DNA of 64,000 bases from SIG565 sp045590755 (GTDB lineage: Bacteria; Bacillota; Clostridia; Oscillospirales; Acutalibacteraceae): positions 44,686-108,685 of the forward strand of contig JAZNRP010000033.1 of NCBI GenBank assembly GCA_045590755.1, given 5' to 3'. Each line of letters opens with the position of its first letter. The first letter of the stretch is position 1. The position numbers and the translations under genes are program-made. The notes under the pieces were generated by a model. It saw nothing but the letters and a program-made list of their open reading frames with translations, was not told the origin of the DNA and made no database searches. Below, piece by piece: positions 50,078-58,035 of this stretch.

Positions 50078-52872
50078 TGTCTTTTATTTCAATTCTTGAA
50101 ACATTATTTATCGGACCTTTGAAACTCATTTTCGAAATCATCTTCCGCATAGCAAATAGTATTACGGGACATCCCGGTCTTGCGATTATATCTTTAAGTC
50201 TTGTAATGAATATACTTGTTTTGCCTTTATACAGACGCGCCGATGCAATGCAGGAAGAAGCGCGAATAATAGATATGAAGCTGAGTAAAGGCGTTGCACA
50301 CATTAAAAAGACCTTCTCGGGCGATGAAAGAATGATGATTCTTCAAACCTATTATCGCCAGAACAATTACAAGCCGACAGATGCTCTTAACGGCTCGGTT
50401 TCTTTGCTTTTGGAAATTCCGTTTTTTATGGCGGCCTATCAGTTCTTATCGCATCTTGATATTCTTGACGGCGTTTCGTTCGGACCTATAAAGGACCTTG
50501 GTGCGCCCGACGGACTTATAGTTATCGGCGGAATAGCAATAAACCTTTTGCCAATACTTATGACGCTTGTAAATGTTATTTCAAGCGCTATATATCTTAA
50601 AGGCTTCCCGCTGAAAACAAAGATACAGCTTTACGGTATGGCGCTATTCTTTTTGGTTTTCCTTTATACAAGTCCGGCGTGTCTTGTATTCTATTGGACA
50701 CTCAACAATGTATTCTCTCTTGTAAAAACTATTTTCTATAAAATTAAAAATCCACAATTGGTATTAAAAATACTTACAAGCATTGTAGGTGTTGCATTAG
50801 CGGCATACGGCGGCTTTATCTATCAAAGCGATTCTATCAAGCGTAAAGCGTTTATTATATTCATAGGCGTTATTTTACAGCTTCCGTGGATTATTTCTGC
50901 ACTTTCCAAACTGTCAAAAAAGGAAAAGGTACAGAAGGAATATGCACCCAACCGCAAACTTTTTGTACTCGGCGGTATATTCCTTACGGTTCTTGTCGGC
51001 GTTTTGATTCCGTCAACCTTTATTGCGGCTTCTCCGCAAGAGTATGTTGATATATCATATTTCCACAATCCAATGTGGTATATCGTCAGCTCTACTGCTA
51101 TGGCGGCAGGCTTCTTCCTTGTTTGGTTTGGCGTCTTTTACTGGTTGGCAGACAAAAAGTGGAAGGTTATGTTTGACAGACTAATCTGGATTTTGTGCGG
51201 CGTAATGTTTGTGAACTATATGTTCTTCGGAACAGATTTAGGCATTATTTCCTATGTTCTGAAATATGAAAACGGCGTATTCTTTGAAATAGCAGAGCAA
51301 CTGATAAATGTCGGGGTAATTCTTGCTATTAGTGCAGTTATGCTGTTTATTGTCATAAAGTTTAAACGCATTGTGGCATCGGTTTTGATTATTGCATCGT
51401 TGGCTCTGGCAGGTATGTCGGCGGTGAATGTTGTAACCATCAACAATTCGGTAAGTAAAATAGCACAAAGCGAAGAAGCCCTTGCAATGCCTTCCTTCAA
51501 TCTTAGCAAAAACGGCAAAAATGTAGTGGTAATAATGCTCGACCGTGCTATGAGTTCTTTCGTTCCGTATTTGTTTAACGAGCAACCTGAGCTTGAAGAA
51601 AAATTTGACGGTTTTGTGGCTTACACAAATACCATTTCCTTTGGTGCATATACCAATTTCGGCACACCTGCACTTCTTGGCGGCTATGAGTATACGCCTG
51701 TAGAAATGAACAAGCGCGACACCGAATTACTTAAAGATAAACATAACGAAGCGCTTAAGGTAATGCCCGTTTTATTTAATAATAATGGTTTTGATGTTAC
51801 GGTTTGTGACCCTGTATATGCTAATTATCAATGGATTCCTGATTTATCTATATTTGACGAATATCCAAGCATAAAGAAATATATTTCGGCAGGTAAATTT
51901 GGTGATATAAACCAAAAGAAAACCGTAGTAGCAAACAACCACAGAAACTTTTTCTGTTTTGGACTTATGAAGACAATGCCGTTGTTTATTCAACCTACTG
52001 TTTATAATGACGGTATGTACAATCAGGTGTCTTCAAGTGCAGAAACTGTAGTTTATTCGAGTCAGTCAATGCAGAGCGTTTCGGTTGCAACAGGTCTATC
52101 GTCATACTTTATGGAGCCGTACAATGTTCTTAAAAGTATGTCTTATATGACTGAAATCACAGATAGTCAAAACGGCGGCTTCTTGTTCTTATCAAACGAT
52201 TTAACACACAATCCGATGATTTTAAGCGAGCCTGATTATACCCCGTCATTGAATGTCGATAATACAGAATTTGATGCGGCAAATACAGACAGATTTACCG
52301 TAAACGGCGAAACAATTAATATTGAAAATACCACTCAAATGAGTCATTATCATACAAATATGGCGGCGTTAAAAACACTCGGTGAATGGTTCGACTACTT
52401 AAGAGAAAACGGAGTTTACGATAATACAAGAATAATTATTGTTGCCGACCACGGCCGTGATTTAGCAATTTCAGACAAACTTATTATGCATGACGGCAGT
52501 GATAAGTATAATGGCAGAATGGGCTTAATGGATATGGAATTCTATCATCCAATGCTTATGGTAAAGGATTTCGGCAGCACAGGATTCAGTATATCAAATG
52601 AGTTTATGACCAATGCCGATGTACCCACACTGGCAGTTCAGGGTGTTATTGAAAATCCCTTAAATCCGTTTACGGGTAAGCTTATAACTAATACCGAAAA
52701 GACTGCCCACGAGCAGTTTGTATTAATGTCGTATGATTGGAAAATCGAGTCAAATAACGGTTACACCTTCTCAAGTGGCTATTGGGCAAGTGTTAAGAAC
52801 AATATGTGGGAGAAATCCAATTGGACCTTCTACGATGGTAAACAAATTTTAAAAAAGCATAGCGTAAACTAA
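50077..52872 (+). CDS. YidC-like / alkaline phosphatase-superfamily fusion protein
   Basis: A 931-residue two-part membrane protein. Residues ~1-225 match YidC/Oxa1: AIISLSLVMNILVLPLYRRA, GSVSLLLEIPFFMAAY and SPACLVFYWTLNNVFSLVK. Residues ~230-450 are further helices. Residues ~480-900 are an extracellular phosphatase/sulfatase-fold domain: VVVIMLDRAM (D489), the probable nucleophile in FGTPALLGGYE (T530) and VADHGRD (791-793), as in lipoteichoic acid synthases and phosphoglycerol transferases. It is coupled to the glycerophosphotransferase gene, so phosphoglycerol transfer at the outer face is likely. Whether the YidC part inserts proteins is unclear. Confidence 0.8.
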   Translation: MSFISILETLFIGPLKLIFEIIFRIANSITGHPGLAIISLSLVMNILVLPLYRRADAMQEEARIIDMKLSKGVAHIKKTFSGDERMMILQTYYRQNNYKPTDALNGSVSLLLEIPFFMAAYQFLSHLDILDGVSFGPIKDLGAPDGLIVIGGIAINLLPILMTLVNVISSAIYLKGFPLKTKIQLYGMALFFLVFLYTSPACLVFYWTLNNVFSLVKTIFYKIKNPQLVLKILTSIVGVALAAYGGFIYQSDSIKRKAFIIFIGVILQLPWIISALSKLSKKEKVQKEYAPNRKLFVLGGIFLTVLVGVLIPSTFIAASPQEYVDISYFHNPMWYIVSSTAMAAGFFLVWFGVFYWLADKKWKVMFDRLIWILCGVMFVNYMFFGTDLGIISYVLKYENGVFFEIAEQLINVGVILAISAVMLFIVIKFKRIVASVLIIASLALAGMSAVNVVTINNSVSKIAQSEEALAMPSFNLSKNGKNVVVIMLDRAMSSFVPYLFNEQPELEEKFDGFVAYTNTISFGAYTNFGTPALLGGYEYTPVEMNKRDTELLKDKHNEALKVMPVLFNNNGFDVTVCDPVYANYQWIPDLSIFDEYPSIKKYISAGKFGDINQKKTVVANNHRNFFCFGLMKTMPLFIQPTVYNDGMYNQVSSSAETVVYSSQSMQSVSVATGLSSYFMEPYNVLKSMSYMTEITDSQNGGFLFLSNDLTHNPMILSEPDYTPSLNVDNTEFDAANTDRFTVNGETINIENTTQMSHYHTNMAALKTLGEWFDYLRENGVYDNTRIIIVADHGRDLAISDKLIMHDGSDKYNGRMGLMDMEFYHPMLMVKDFGSTGFSISNEFMTNADVPTLAVQGVIENPLNPFTGKLITNTEKTAHEQFVLMSYDWKIESNNGYTFSSGYWASVKNNMWEKSNWTFYDGKQILKKHSVN

Positions 52873-52910
52873 TAAAAATCCCGAATGGAAGTTCCATTCG
52901 GGATTTTTTT
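52873..52910. terminator. Bidirectional terminator
   Basis: AAAAATCCCGAATGGA / TCCATTCGGGATTTTT between converging genes. Confidence 0.88.
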
Positions 52911-53763
52911 ATTTCGAGGGGATGAGTTCTTTTTCTTCTGTTTTTATTTCATTTTCACAAATTTTTGTTTTGGTCAAAAGCCGCTTTAACGCAAGTGCTA
53001 TAAGCAACATAATGTAGGCGGCAAGCGAAAACGCCGTAATGTAAATTATAAGACATAAGGGGAAGGGTACAACTGCCTGAACTAAAGAGTAAACCGGCAA
53101 AGACGGCTCACAATGTGGGCTTATGTAAAACATATTAAAGGTTTCGCGTTCTAACAGACCGCTAAAATAAGCCACTTCGTTCATAATTGATGCAAGTACT
53201 ATGCAAACGGCAAAAACCGAAATCGCACCAAGCATAGTTTTGTGCTCAGTCTTTACATAGCCCGTATACAGTAGGTATATGCCAACCGTTATCATAAGTC
53301 CGTGACAAATCATAGTTTGTATATTTATACCAATTGTGCTGATGAATACTTGCGGCGGGTATACCATAACACAGAGTCCCGCAAAGACTGAAAAGGTTGC
53401 AAGGTATGCACAAAGTGCGCGGTGAACCTTTCCGTTTTTAAGCAGTCCTGCAAGTAAACCAATATACATAGGCGTAGAGCAAAACTGAAAGGGGAAGGCA
53501 TACCATTGGTAATCAAAGGTTATGCCACCTTGATAACCAAAGCTGTAATTGATCTGCTTGTATATTTCTAAAACAATGGAAATAATGGAAGTGATTATAA
53601 GCAGGCGCCTTACAAAGCGTTCATCTCCCTGCGGACGAAATTTACAAAGGAACACCGCCGCAATTATTGATAGTGCAAAAAACAGCAGATGAAACCAACC
53701 GTACATCTGTGGCTCTGGCATATCTGCATCCATTATCTCAAGCATTTTGCGTAGAAATTCCAT
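52909..53763 (-). CDS. YwaF/TIGR02206-like integral membrane protein
   Basis: A 284-residue protein with seven or so membrane helices. WYAFPFQFCSTPMYIGLLAG and MICHGLMITVGIYLLYTG parallel the YwaF-like protein at 15180 (LPFHLCGINI and IHALLIMYP), so the two are distant paralogues. A charged KTEEKELIPSK tail is cytoplasmic. The function is unknown. Confidence 0.7.
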   Translation of the reverse strand: MEFLRKMLEIMDADMPEPQMYGWFHLLFFALSIIAAVFLCKFRPQGDERFVRRLLIITSIISIVLEIYKQINYSFGYQGGITFDYQWYAFPFQFCSTPMYIGLLAGLLKNGKVHRALCAYLATFSVFAGLCVMVYPPQVFISTIGINIQTMICHGLMITVGIYLLYTGYVKTEHKTMLGAISVFAVCIVLASIMNEVAYFSGLLERETFNMFYISPHCEPSLPVYSLVQAVVPFPLCLIIYITAFSLAAYIMLLIALALKRLLTKTKICENEIKTEEKELIPSK

Positions 53764-53860
53764 ATTGTCAGCCCCTTAAAAATAAGTTCGACCTTTTATA
53801 CGCTAATTTTACAATATTTATAAAATATTTTCAATACCCATTTAAAAATGCGTTAAGGGA

Positions 53861-53889
53861 TTGAGATTGCAAGTAAAAGATAGTATAAT
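53861..53889 (+). promoter_or_regulatory. Promoter of the DUF5714-arsC operon
   Basis: TTGAGA, 17 bases, TATAAT; 80 bases before the start codon. Confidence 0.75.
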
Positions 53890-53969
53890 AATTATAAAAA
53901 ATAAGTATGGGAGAATGAAACTGGATTTAAACGCGTTAATTAAGTTTATATGGTAAAAGGAGTAAAAAT

Positions 53970-54650
53970 ATGAAAGATGAGTGTTTAATTTGCGGCGCGC
54001 CGCTTAAATATTTGGAAGATGAAATGCAAATAGAATGTGCGCTTTGTAAAAAAAGTGCAGTCACTAAAACCGTTTGCCAAAACATTCATTATGTATGTGA
54101 TGGGTGCCATACAAAAGGTATTGACTTAATTATCGGTGTATGCCTTGGAGAAACATCTAAAAACCCCATTAAGATTTTACAGCGTCTTATGGCTTTGCCG
54201 TTTTGCCATATGCACGGGCCTGAGCATCATATTATGGTGGGCAGCGCTTTGCTTACCGCTTATAAAAATGCGGGTGGCACAATCGACCTACATAAAGCAC
54301 TCATAGAAATGCAGTCGCGCGGCCAACAGGTTCCGGGCGGCGCTTGCGGATTTTGGGGCGCTTGCGGAGCAGGTGTAAGCACTGGTATGTTTGTATCAAT
54401 CATTACAGGTTCTACACCGCTTGAAAACAAGGCGTGGGGACTCTCAAATTTAATGACTTCACAGGCGTTAAAGGCCATAGGTGAAGTGGGCGGTCCGCGT
54501 TGCTGTAAACGGGATTCATATCTTGCTATAACCGCTGCGGTGGAATTTGTAAAAACAAACCTGCAAATTGATATGGGACTCACAGATATTAGGTGTATAC
54601 ATTCATCACAAAATAATCAGTGCATTGGCGAAAGGTGTAGGTTTAAATGA
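53970..54650 (+). CDS. DUF5714 protein with N-terminal zinc ribbon
   Basis: A 226-residue protein. The N-terminal CLICGAPL and CALCKKS pairs look like a zinc ribbon; more cysteines follow in CQNIHYVCDGCHTKG. The core is LMALPFCHMHGPEHHIMVGS and VPGGACGFWGACGAGVSTGM, then VGGPRCCKRDSY. NCBI-type annotation would be DUF5714. The dense Cys/His pattern suggests metal or cluster binding. It overlaps arsC by 4 bases, so the two are co-translated. Confidence 0.78.
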   Translation: MKDECLICGAPLKYLEDEMQIECALCKKSAVTKTVCQNIHYVCDGCHTKGIDLIIGVCLGETSKNPIKILQRLMALPFCHMHGPEHHIMVGSALLTAYKNAGGTIDLHKALIEMQSRGQQVPGGACGFWGACGAGVSTGMFVSIITGSTPLENKAWGLSNLMTSQALKAIGEVGGPRCCKRDSYLAITAAVEFVKTNLQIDMGLTDIRCIHSSQNNQCIGERCRFK

Positions 54651-55024
54651 AAAAGAAAATTGCCTTTATATGCGTACATAACTCTTGTCGAAGTCAAATT
54701 GCCGAAGCGTTAGGCAAGCATTTAGTAGGGGAGAAATATGACTTCTATTCGGCAGGGACCGAAACCAAACCGCAAATAAACAAGGACGCAGTGCGCTTGA
54801 TAAAGAAACTCTACGGCATTGATATGGAACGAACGCAATATAGTAAAACCTTTGATAAAATCCCCACACCCGATATAGCAATATCAATGGGGTGTGATGT
54901 CGGTTGCCCATTTATAAATAGGGCATTTGATGATAATTGGAACCTTCCCGACCCCACAGGGCAAGATGATGAAACCTTTATTGCGGTTATAAAGCGGATT
55001 GAAGACAAAATTAAGGATTTGTAA
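54647..55024 (+). CDS. arsC: Arsenate reductase / low-molecular-weight phosphatase-like protein
   Basis: A 125-residue thioredoxin-type ArsC fold. The phosphate loop is FICVHNSCRSQIAEA (C-x5-R with catalytic cysteine), and the other redox cysteines sit in SMGCDVGCPF, followed by DPTGQDD. It would reduce arsenate to arsenite. No arsenic exporter is nearby, and its partner here is a DUF5714 protein, so the physiological role could be different. Confidence 0.82.
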   Translation: MKKKIAFICVHNSCRSQIAEALGKHLVGEKYDFYSAGTETKPQINKDAVRLIKKLYGIDMERTQYSKTFDKIPTPDIAISMGCDVGCPFINRAFDDNWNLPDPTGQDDETFIAVIKRIEDKIKDL

Positions 55025-55032
55025 AAATAAAC

Positions 55033-55062
55033 GGGAGAAGCCAATTTTGGCTTCTCCCTTAA
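55033..55062. terminator. Bidirectional terminator
   Basis: GGGAGAAGCCAA / TTGGCTTCTCCC with T-rich flank. Confidence 0.82.
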
Positions 55063-55066
55063 TTAT

Positions 55067-55879
55067 TTATTTAATTAGATATGATGCAATATATTCTGTG
55101 TCGGCGCCCACCGTAATTTTTGGGTTTTTGAATGTAAAGGCGGCATTCAAACCAATTTCATTTGCGGCAAGTGCAAAATGGCAAAGCGCAATACCGATAT
55201 CTATTTTTTGCATATCAAGTGCAGCAGTGGCAAATCCTTTGCTGCGTTTTAAATAAAAATGCACATAATTATCACTAACAATTATTCTCCAGGGCTGTCT
55301 GTTGACGGCCGACGGGGCTAACCGTACCATCTCAAGCGGATACAATAAATTATCGGCTTGGTCTTTTGTCAGTGGGGTATCAAAGTTATCTTTAAAAAAC
55401 AATTCTTGAAAGTTTAGGCGCTCATCCGCCTTGATGACTTTTCGCATCATACTTTCTTTAAGCGACATTTTTTTAGCAGGGTAGCCGATTGGACTGGCAC
55501 AAGGCATTATTTCATCGGCCCCAAGATTCATGGCTTTTTCAAAAGCCGAGCGATTCATTGTTCCGCCAAGCCATACCGTACCGATACCAAGCGACTGTGC
55601 GTATAGCACCAACATTTCAAATGAGTAGCCAAACGCCACATTTGCTTCAGGTGTCGACTTTATCTTGCCACCGATATATAAATCCGTTCCTGTTACCACA
55701 GGGCATATAAGCCCGTTTTCCTTTGCATTAAGTAATTTGAACTCAACGGGTATTTTATACGGATTTTCTATGGTTTCAATAAACACCTTCAGCTTTTCTA
55801 TTTCAGCAAAACTTATCTCTTTGCCGTTAAAGGTGCGGACACTTTTTCGGTTTTTGATTATATCTGTGATATGCTCCAT
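55067..55879 (-). CDS. Nitroreductase family protein (two-domain type)
   Basis: A 270-residue FMN oxidoreductase of the pseudo-duplicated nitroreductase type (PF14512). ITDIIKNRKSVRTFNGKEIS is the first FMN-binding segment; GYSFEMLVLYAQSLGIGTVW and PSAVNRQPWRIIVSD are conserved blocks. The substrate is unknown. Start ATG with AAAGGAGAAA upstream. Confidence 0.88.
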   Translation of the reverse strand: MEHITDIIKNRKSVRTFNGKEISFAEIEKLKVFIETIENPYKIPVEFKLLNAKENGLICPVVTGTDLYIGGKIKSTPEANVAFGYSFEMLVLYAQSLGIGTVWLGGTMNRSAFEKAMNLGADEIMPCASPIGYPAKKMSLKESMMRKVIKADERLNFQELFFKDNFDTPLTKDQADNLLYPLEMVRLAPSAVNRQPWRIIVSDNYVHFYLKRSKGFATAALDMQKIDIGIALCHFALAANEIGLNAAFTFKNPKITVGADTEYIASYLIK

Positions 55880-55945
55880 AGGTTTCTCCTTTAAGCTTTT
55901 AAATATATTATATCACACACCAATAAATCCTACAACTATATAAAA

Positions 55946-55978
55946 TAACCGCTAAAGCAGTAAAACTTTAGCGGTTTT
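55946..55978 (-). terminator. Terminator of the Mn-catalase gene
   Basis: Leftward stem AACCGCTAAAG / CTTTAGCGGTT with T-run. Confidence 0.8.
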
Positions 55979-55982
55979 TAAC

Positions 55983-56648
55983 CTATTTATTAAATGATAC
56001 AGGTGTTGTATTGCCTGAATTAAACGCGTTAGGACCAGGGTCTGACATTGAAAAATACATTCGCGCGGCCTTGGTTGTGCCAAAATCTCGGTTAGAGCCC
56101 GAATTTTGCACCTTGTTAAAGGCATCGCGGAACATTTGGTTGTGCGCTTCTTCGCGGTTTAAAAGGAAGTCGATGGTCTCGCGCACCTTTTTATCATCAA
56201 TTTGTCGGTAAAGATACTCGTAAACCACCTTTGCGCGTTGCTCGGATGCGATGTTGCTCAGCAAATCGGCGCACAGGTCTCCCGTAACCGTTACATAGTC
56301 CGCCGTCCAAGAATAACCCGAAGCATTAATAAGTCCGGGGTTAAGTCCGATTTGCACATGCGACTGAATTTCGCCAAGCGGAACCGATGCCGCATCAACA
56401 TCGTGCCCGTTTAGTAGATTGATGGTTTGCGCCACCATTTCCATATGACCTAATTCTTCGGCCGCAATGTCAAGAAACAAATCTTTTATTTCAGGGTCTT
56501 TTATTCTAAAACTTTGCGACATATACTGCATTGCTGCCTTAAGCTCGCCATTACCGCCGCCCAACTGTTCTTGCAAGAGTGCCGCATATTGCGGATTCGG
56601 TTTTTCAATCGCTACAGGATGGAAAAGTACTTTTTCGTGTTTAAACAT
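55983..56648 (-). CDS. Manganese catalase, CotJC-like
   Basis: A 221-residue di-manganese catalase. Metal ligands sit on a four-helix bundle: ELKAAMQYMSQSF, AAEELGHMEMVAQTINLL (E-x2-H), EQRAKVVYEYLYRQ and REEAHNQMF (E-x2-H). It breaks down hydrogen peroxide. In Firmicutes this length and sequence type is often the spore coat protein CotJC, which supports a spore-forming host. No cotJA or cotJB lies beside it. Confidence 0.9.
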   Translation of the reverse strand: MFKHEKVLFHPVAIEKPNPQYAALLQEQLGGGNGELKAAMQYMSQSFRIKDPEIKDLFLDIAAEELGHMEMVAQTINLLNGHDVDAASVPLGEIQSHVQIGLNPGLINASGYSWTADYVTVTGDLCADLLSNIASEQRAKVVYEYLYRQIDDKKVRETIDFLLNREEAHNQMFRDAFNKVQNSGSNRDFGTTKAARMYFSMSDPGPNAFNSGNTTPVSFNK

Positions 56649-56766
56649 TTCATTACCTCCATTTATTTTGTATTAGATATTCTTTCCAATTTCAAAATGG
56701 ATATACAAATGTATTAACAAATTTACTCGTGTGGAAGTAAAACAGCTCAAAACACCCCAAAAGCAT

Positions 56767-56814
56767 AAAATTGACCGAAAGCAGAGAACAAACCTCTATT
56801 TTCGGTCAATTTTT
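56767..56814 (-). terminator. Terminator of tRNA-Pro
   Basis: AAAATTGACCGAAA / TTTTCGGTCAATTTT just beyond the CCA end. Confidence 0.85.
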
Positions 56815-56890
56815 TGGTCGAGGTGACAGGACTCGAACCTGCGGCATCTAGTTCCCAAAACTAGCGCCCTACCAACTGGGCGACACCTCG
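56815..56890 (-). tRNA. tRNA-Pro (anticodon TGG)
   Basis: A 76-base cloverleaf. CGAGGTG pairs with CACCTCG, the anticodon stem-loop CTAGT-TTTGGGA-ACTAG gives TGG, the T-arm is GGTTCGAGTCC, and CCA is encoded. A terminator follows. Confidence 0.95.
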
Positions 56891-57219
56891 ATATTAAGTT
56901 TTTATTTGCAAAGTAAAATTGCTCTTTAGTTTTGGTAACCCTCTTGCGGTACCCAAAGTTCATTACGGCGTAGGTTCCGCCTATGAACTTTGACCGCGGC
57001 GCTTCGTTATGCTCGCTGTATCTCACACCGTGAGCGCTCGCAACTTCACTCAAAACTAGCGCGCTTCGGGCTGGGCGACACCTCGATAATAATTATTAGT
57101 CACAAGTAGGTATTATATCTTATTAAATAATATTTGTCAACTGTTTTATTAGTATTGAAAAATTATTAAAAATAAGTATAATATAATAGTAATCGTATGT
57201 AATTTGGTGGTGTTCCGTT
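56891..57219. other. Non-coding stretch with hairpins and a partial tRNA-Pro copy
   Basis: No credible gene. It contains a hairpin around 56953-56991 (CAAAGTTCAT ... ATGAACTTTG), GC-rich short palindromes with GAGCGCTC, and a half tRNA at 57051-57085. The final part from 57090 is AT-rich and leads to ymdB; no promoter match is strong enough to call. Confidence 0.6.
57051..57085 (-). pseudogene. 5' half of tRNA-Pro (partial duplicate)
   Basis: Thirty-five bases aligned without gaps to bases 1-35 of the tRNA-Pro gene, 195 bases away, with 5 mismatches confined to the D-arm region. The rest of the tRNA is absent, so it is not functional. Confidence 0.8.
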
Positions 57220-58002
57220 ATTAAAGTTCTATGTATTGGGGATGTGTGCGGCAGTATTGGTTGTGATATGCTAAGCCGACACTTAAGCAAGCTTAAAATT
57301 AAATATGGTATAGATTTTACTGTTGTAAACGGCGAGAATTCTGCTGACGGCAACGGTGTTACACCGAACTCTGCTGAGCATCTTTTCAATATAGGCGCTG
57401 ATGTTTTAACGGGTGGCAATCATTCTTTTCGACGGGAAGAGATATTTTCGCTATATGAAGACAATCCTTTTATTCTGCGGCCCGATAACATAAGCACACA
57501 TAACTTCGGCAGTGGCTACTGCATAGTAGACAAGGGCAAATACAAAATTGCCGTAATAAACCTAAGCGGCAGAATATATCTTGAACGCCAGGAAGCAGAT
57601 AACCCCTTTACCGCGGCAGATTTACTTATCGCGCGTGCAAAACAGGATGGTGCCAGTGTAATTTTAGTGGATTTTCACGCCGAAGCCACAAGTGAAAAAA
57701 GGGCGTTAGGCCTTTACCTTGACGGCTCGGTATCAGCTGTGTTTGGCACCCATACCCATGTACAAACACACGACTGGCAGATACTACAAGGCGGCACCGG
57801 TTACATAACCGACCTTGGTATGACGGGACCGAAGCAATCGGTGCTGGGGGTTAAAAGCGATATTATAATTAACAGACTTCGCAACAATGATATGAGTCGT
57901 TTTGAACTGGCTGATGGGCCGTGTATGATTAACGGCTGCATATTTGAAATAGATGAGAAAACAGGAAAAACCGTTGATGTGATGGGAATTTTTATTGAAT
58001 AA
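57220..58002 (+). CDS. ymdB: YmdB-family metallophosphoesterase
   Basis: A ~260-residue phosphodiesterase related to YmdB (TIGR00282), which hydrolyses cyclic nucleotides and influences motility and biofilm choices in Bacillus. VNGENSADGNGVT, TGGNHSF, DFHAEATSEK and GTHTHVQTHD carry the metal ligands. The first ligand motif KVLCIGDVCGS lies upstream of the only GTG (57244) in the frame. The frame has no ATG, GTG or TTG before it, so I propose an ATT start at 57220, 7 bases after GGTGGTG. A sequence error is the alternative. The following lipoprotein gene is 33 bases away. Confidence 0.85.
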   Translation: MKVLCIGDVCGSIGCDMLSRHLSKLKIKYGIDFTVVNGENSADGNGVTPNSAEHLFNIGADVLTGGNHSFRREEIFSLYEDNPFILRPDNISTHNFGSGYCIVDKGKYKIAVINLSGRIYLERQEADNPFTAADLLIARAKQDGASVILVDFHAEATSEKRALGLYLDGSVSAVFGTHTHVQTHDWQILQGGTGYITDLGMTGPKQSVLGVKSDIIINRLRNNDMSRFELADGPCMINGCIFEIDEKTGKTVDVMGIFIE

Positions 58003-58035
58003 TTACAGTTTTAATTTATGAAAGGTGGTGGGCAG

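Noticed and set aside
56796..57053. An 85-codon minus-strand frame over tRNA-Pro
   Set aside because: It runs through the tRNA gene and its filler, has no ribosome site, and reads as translated tRNA sequence.
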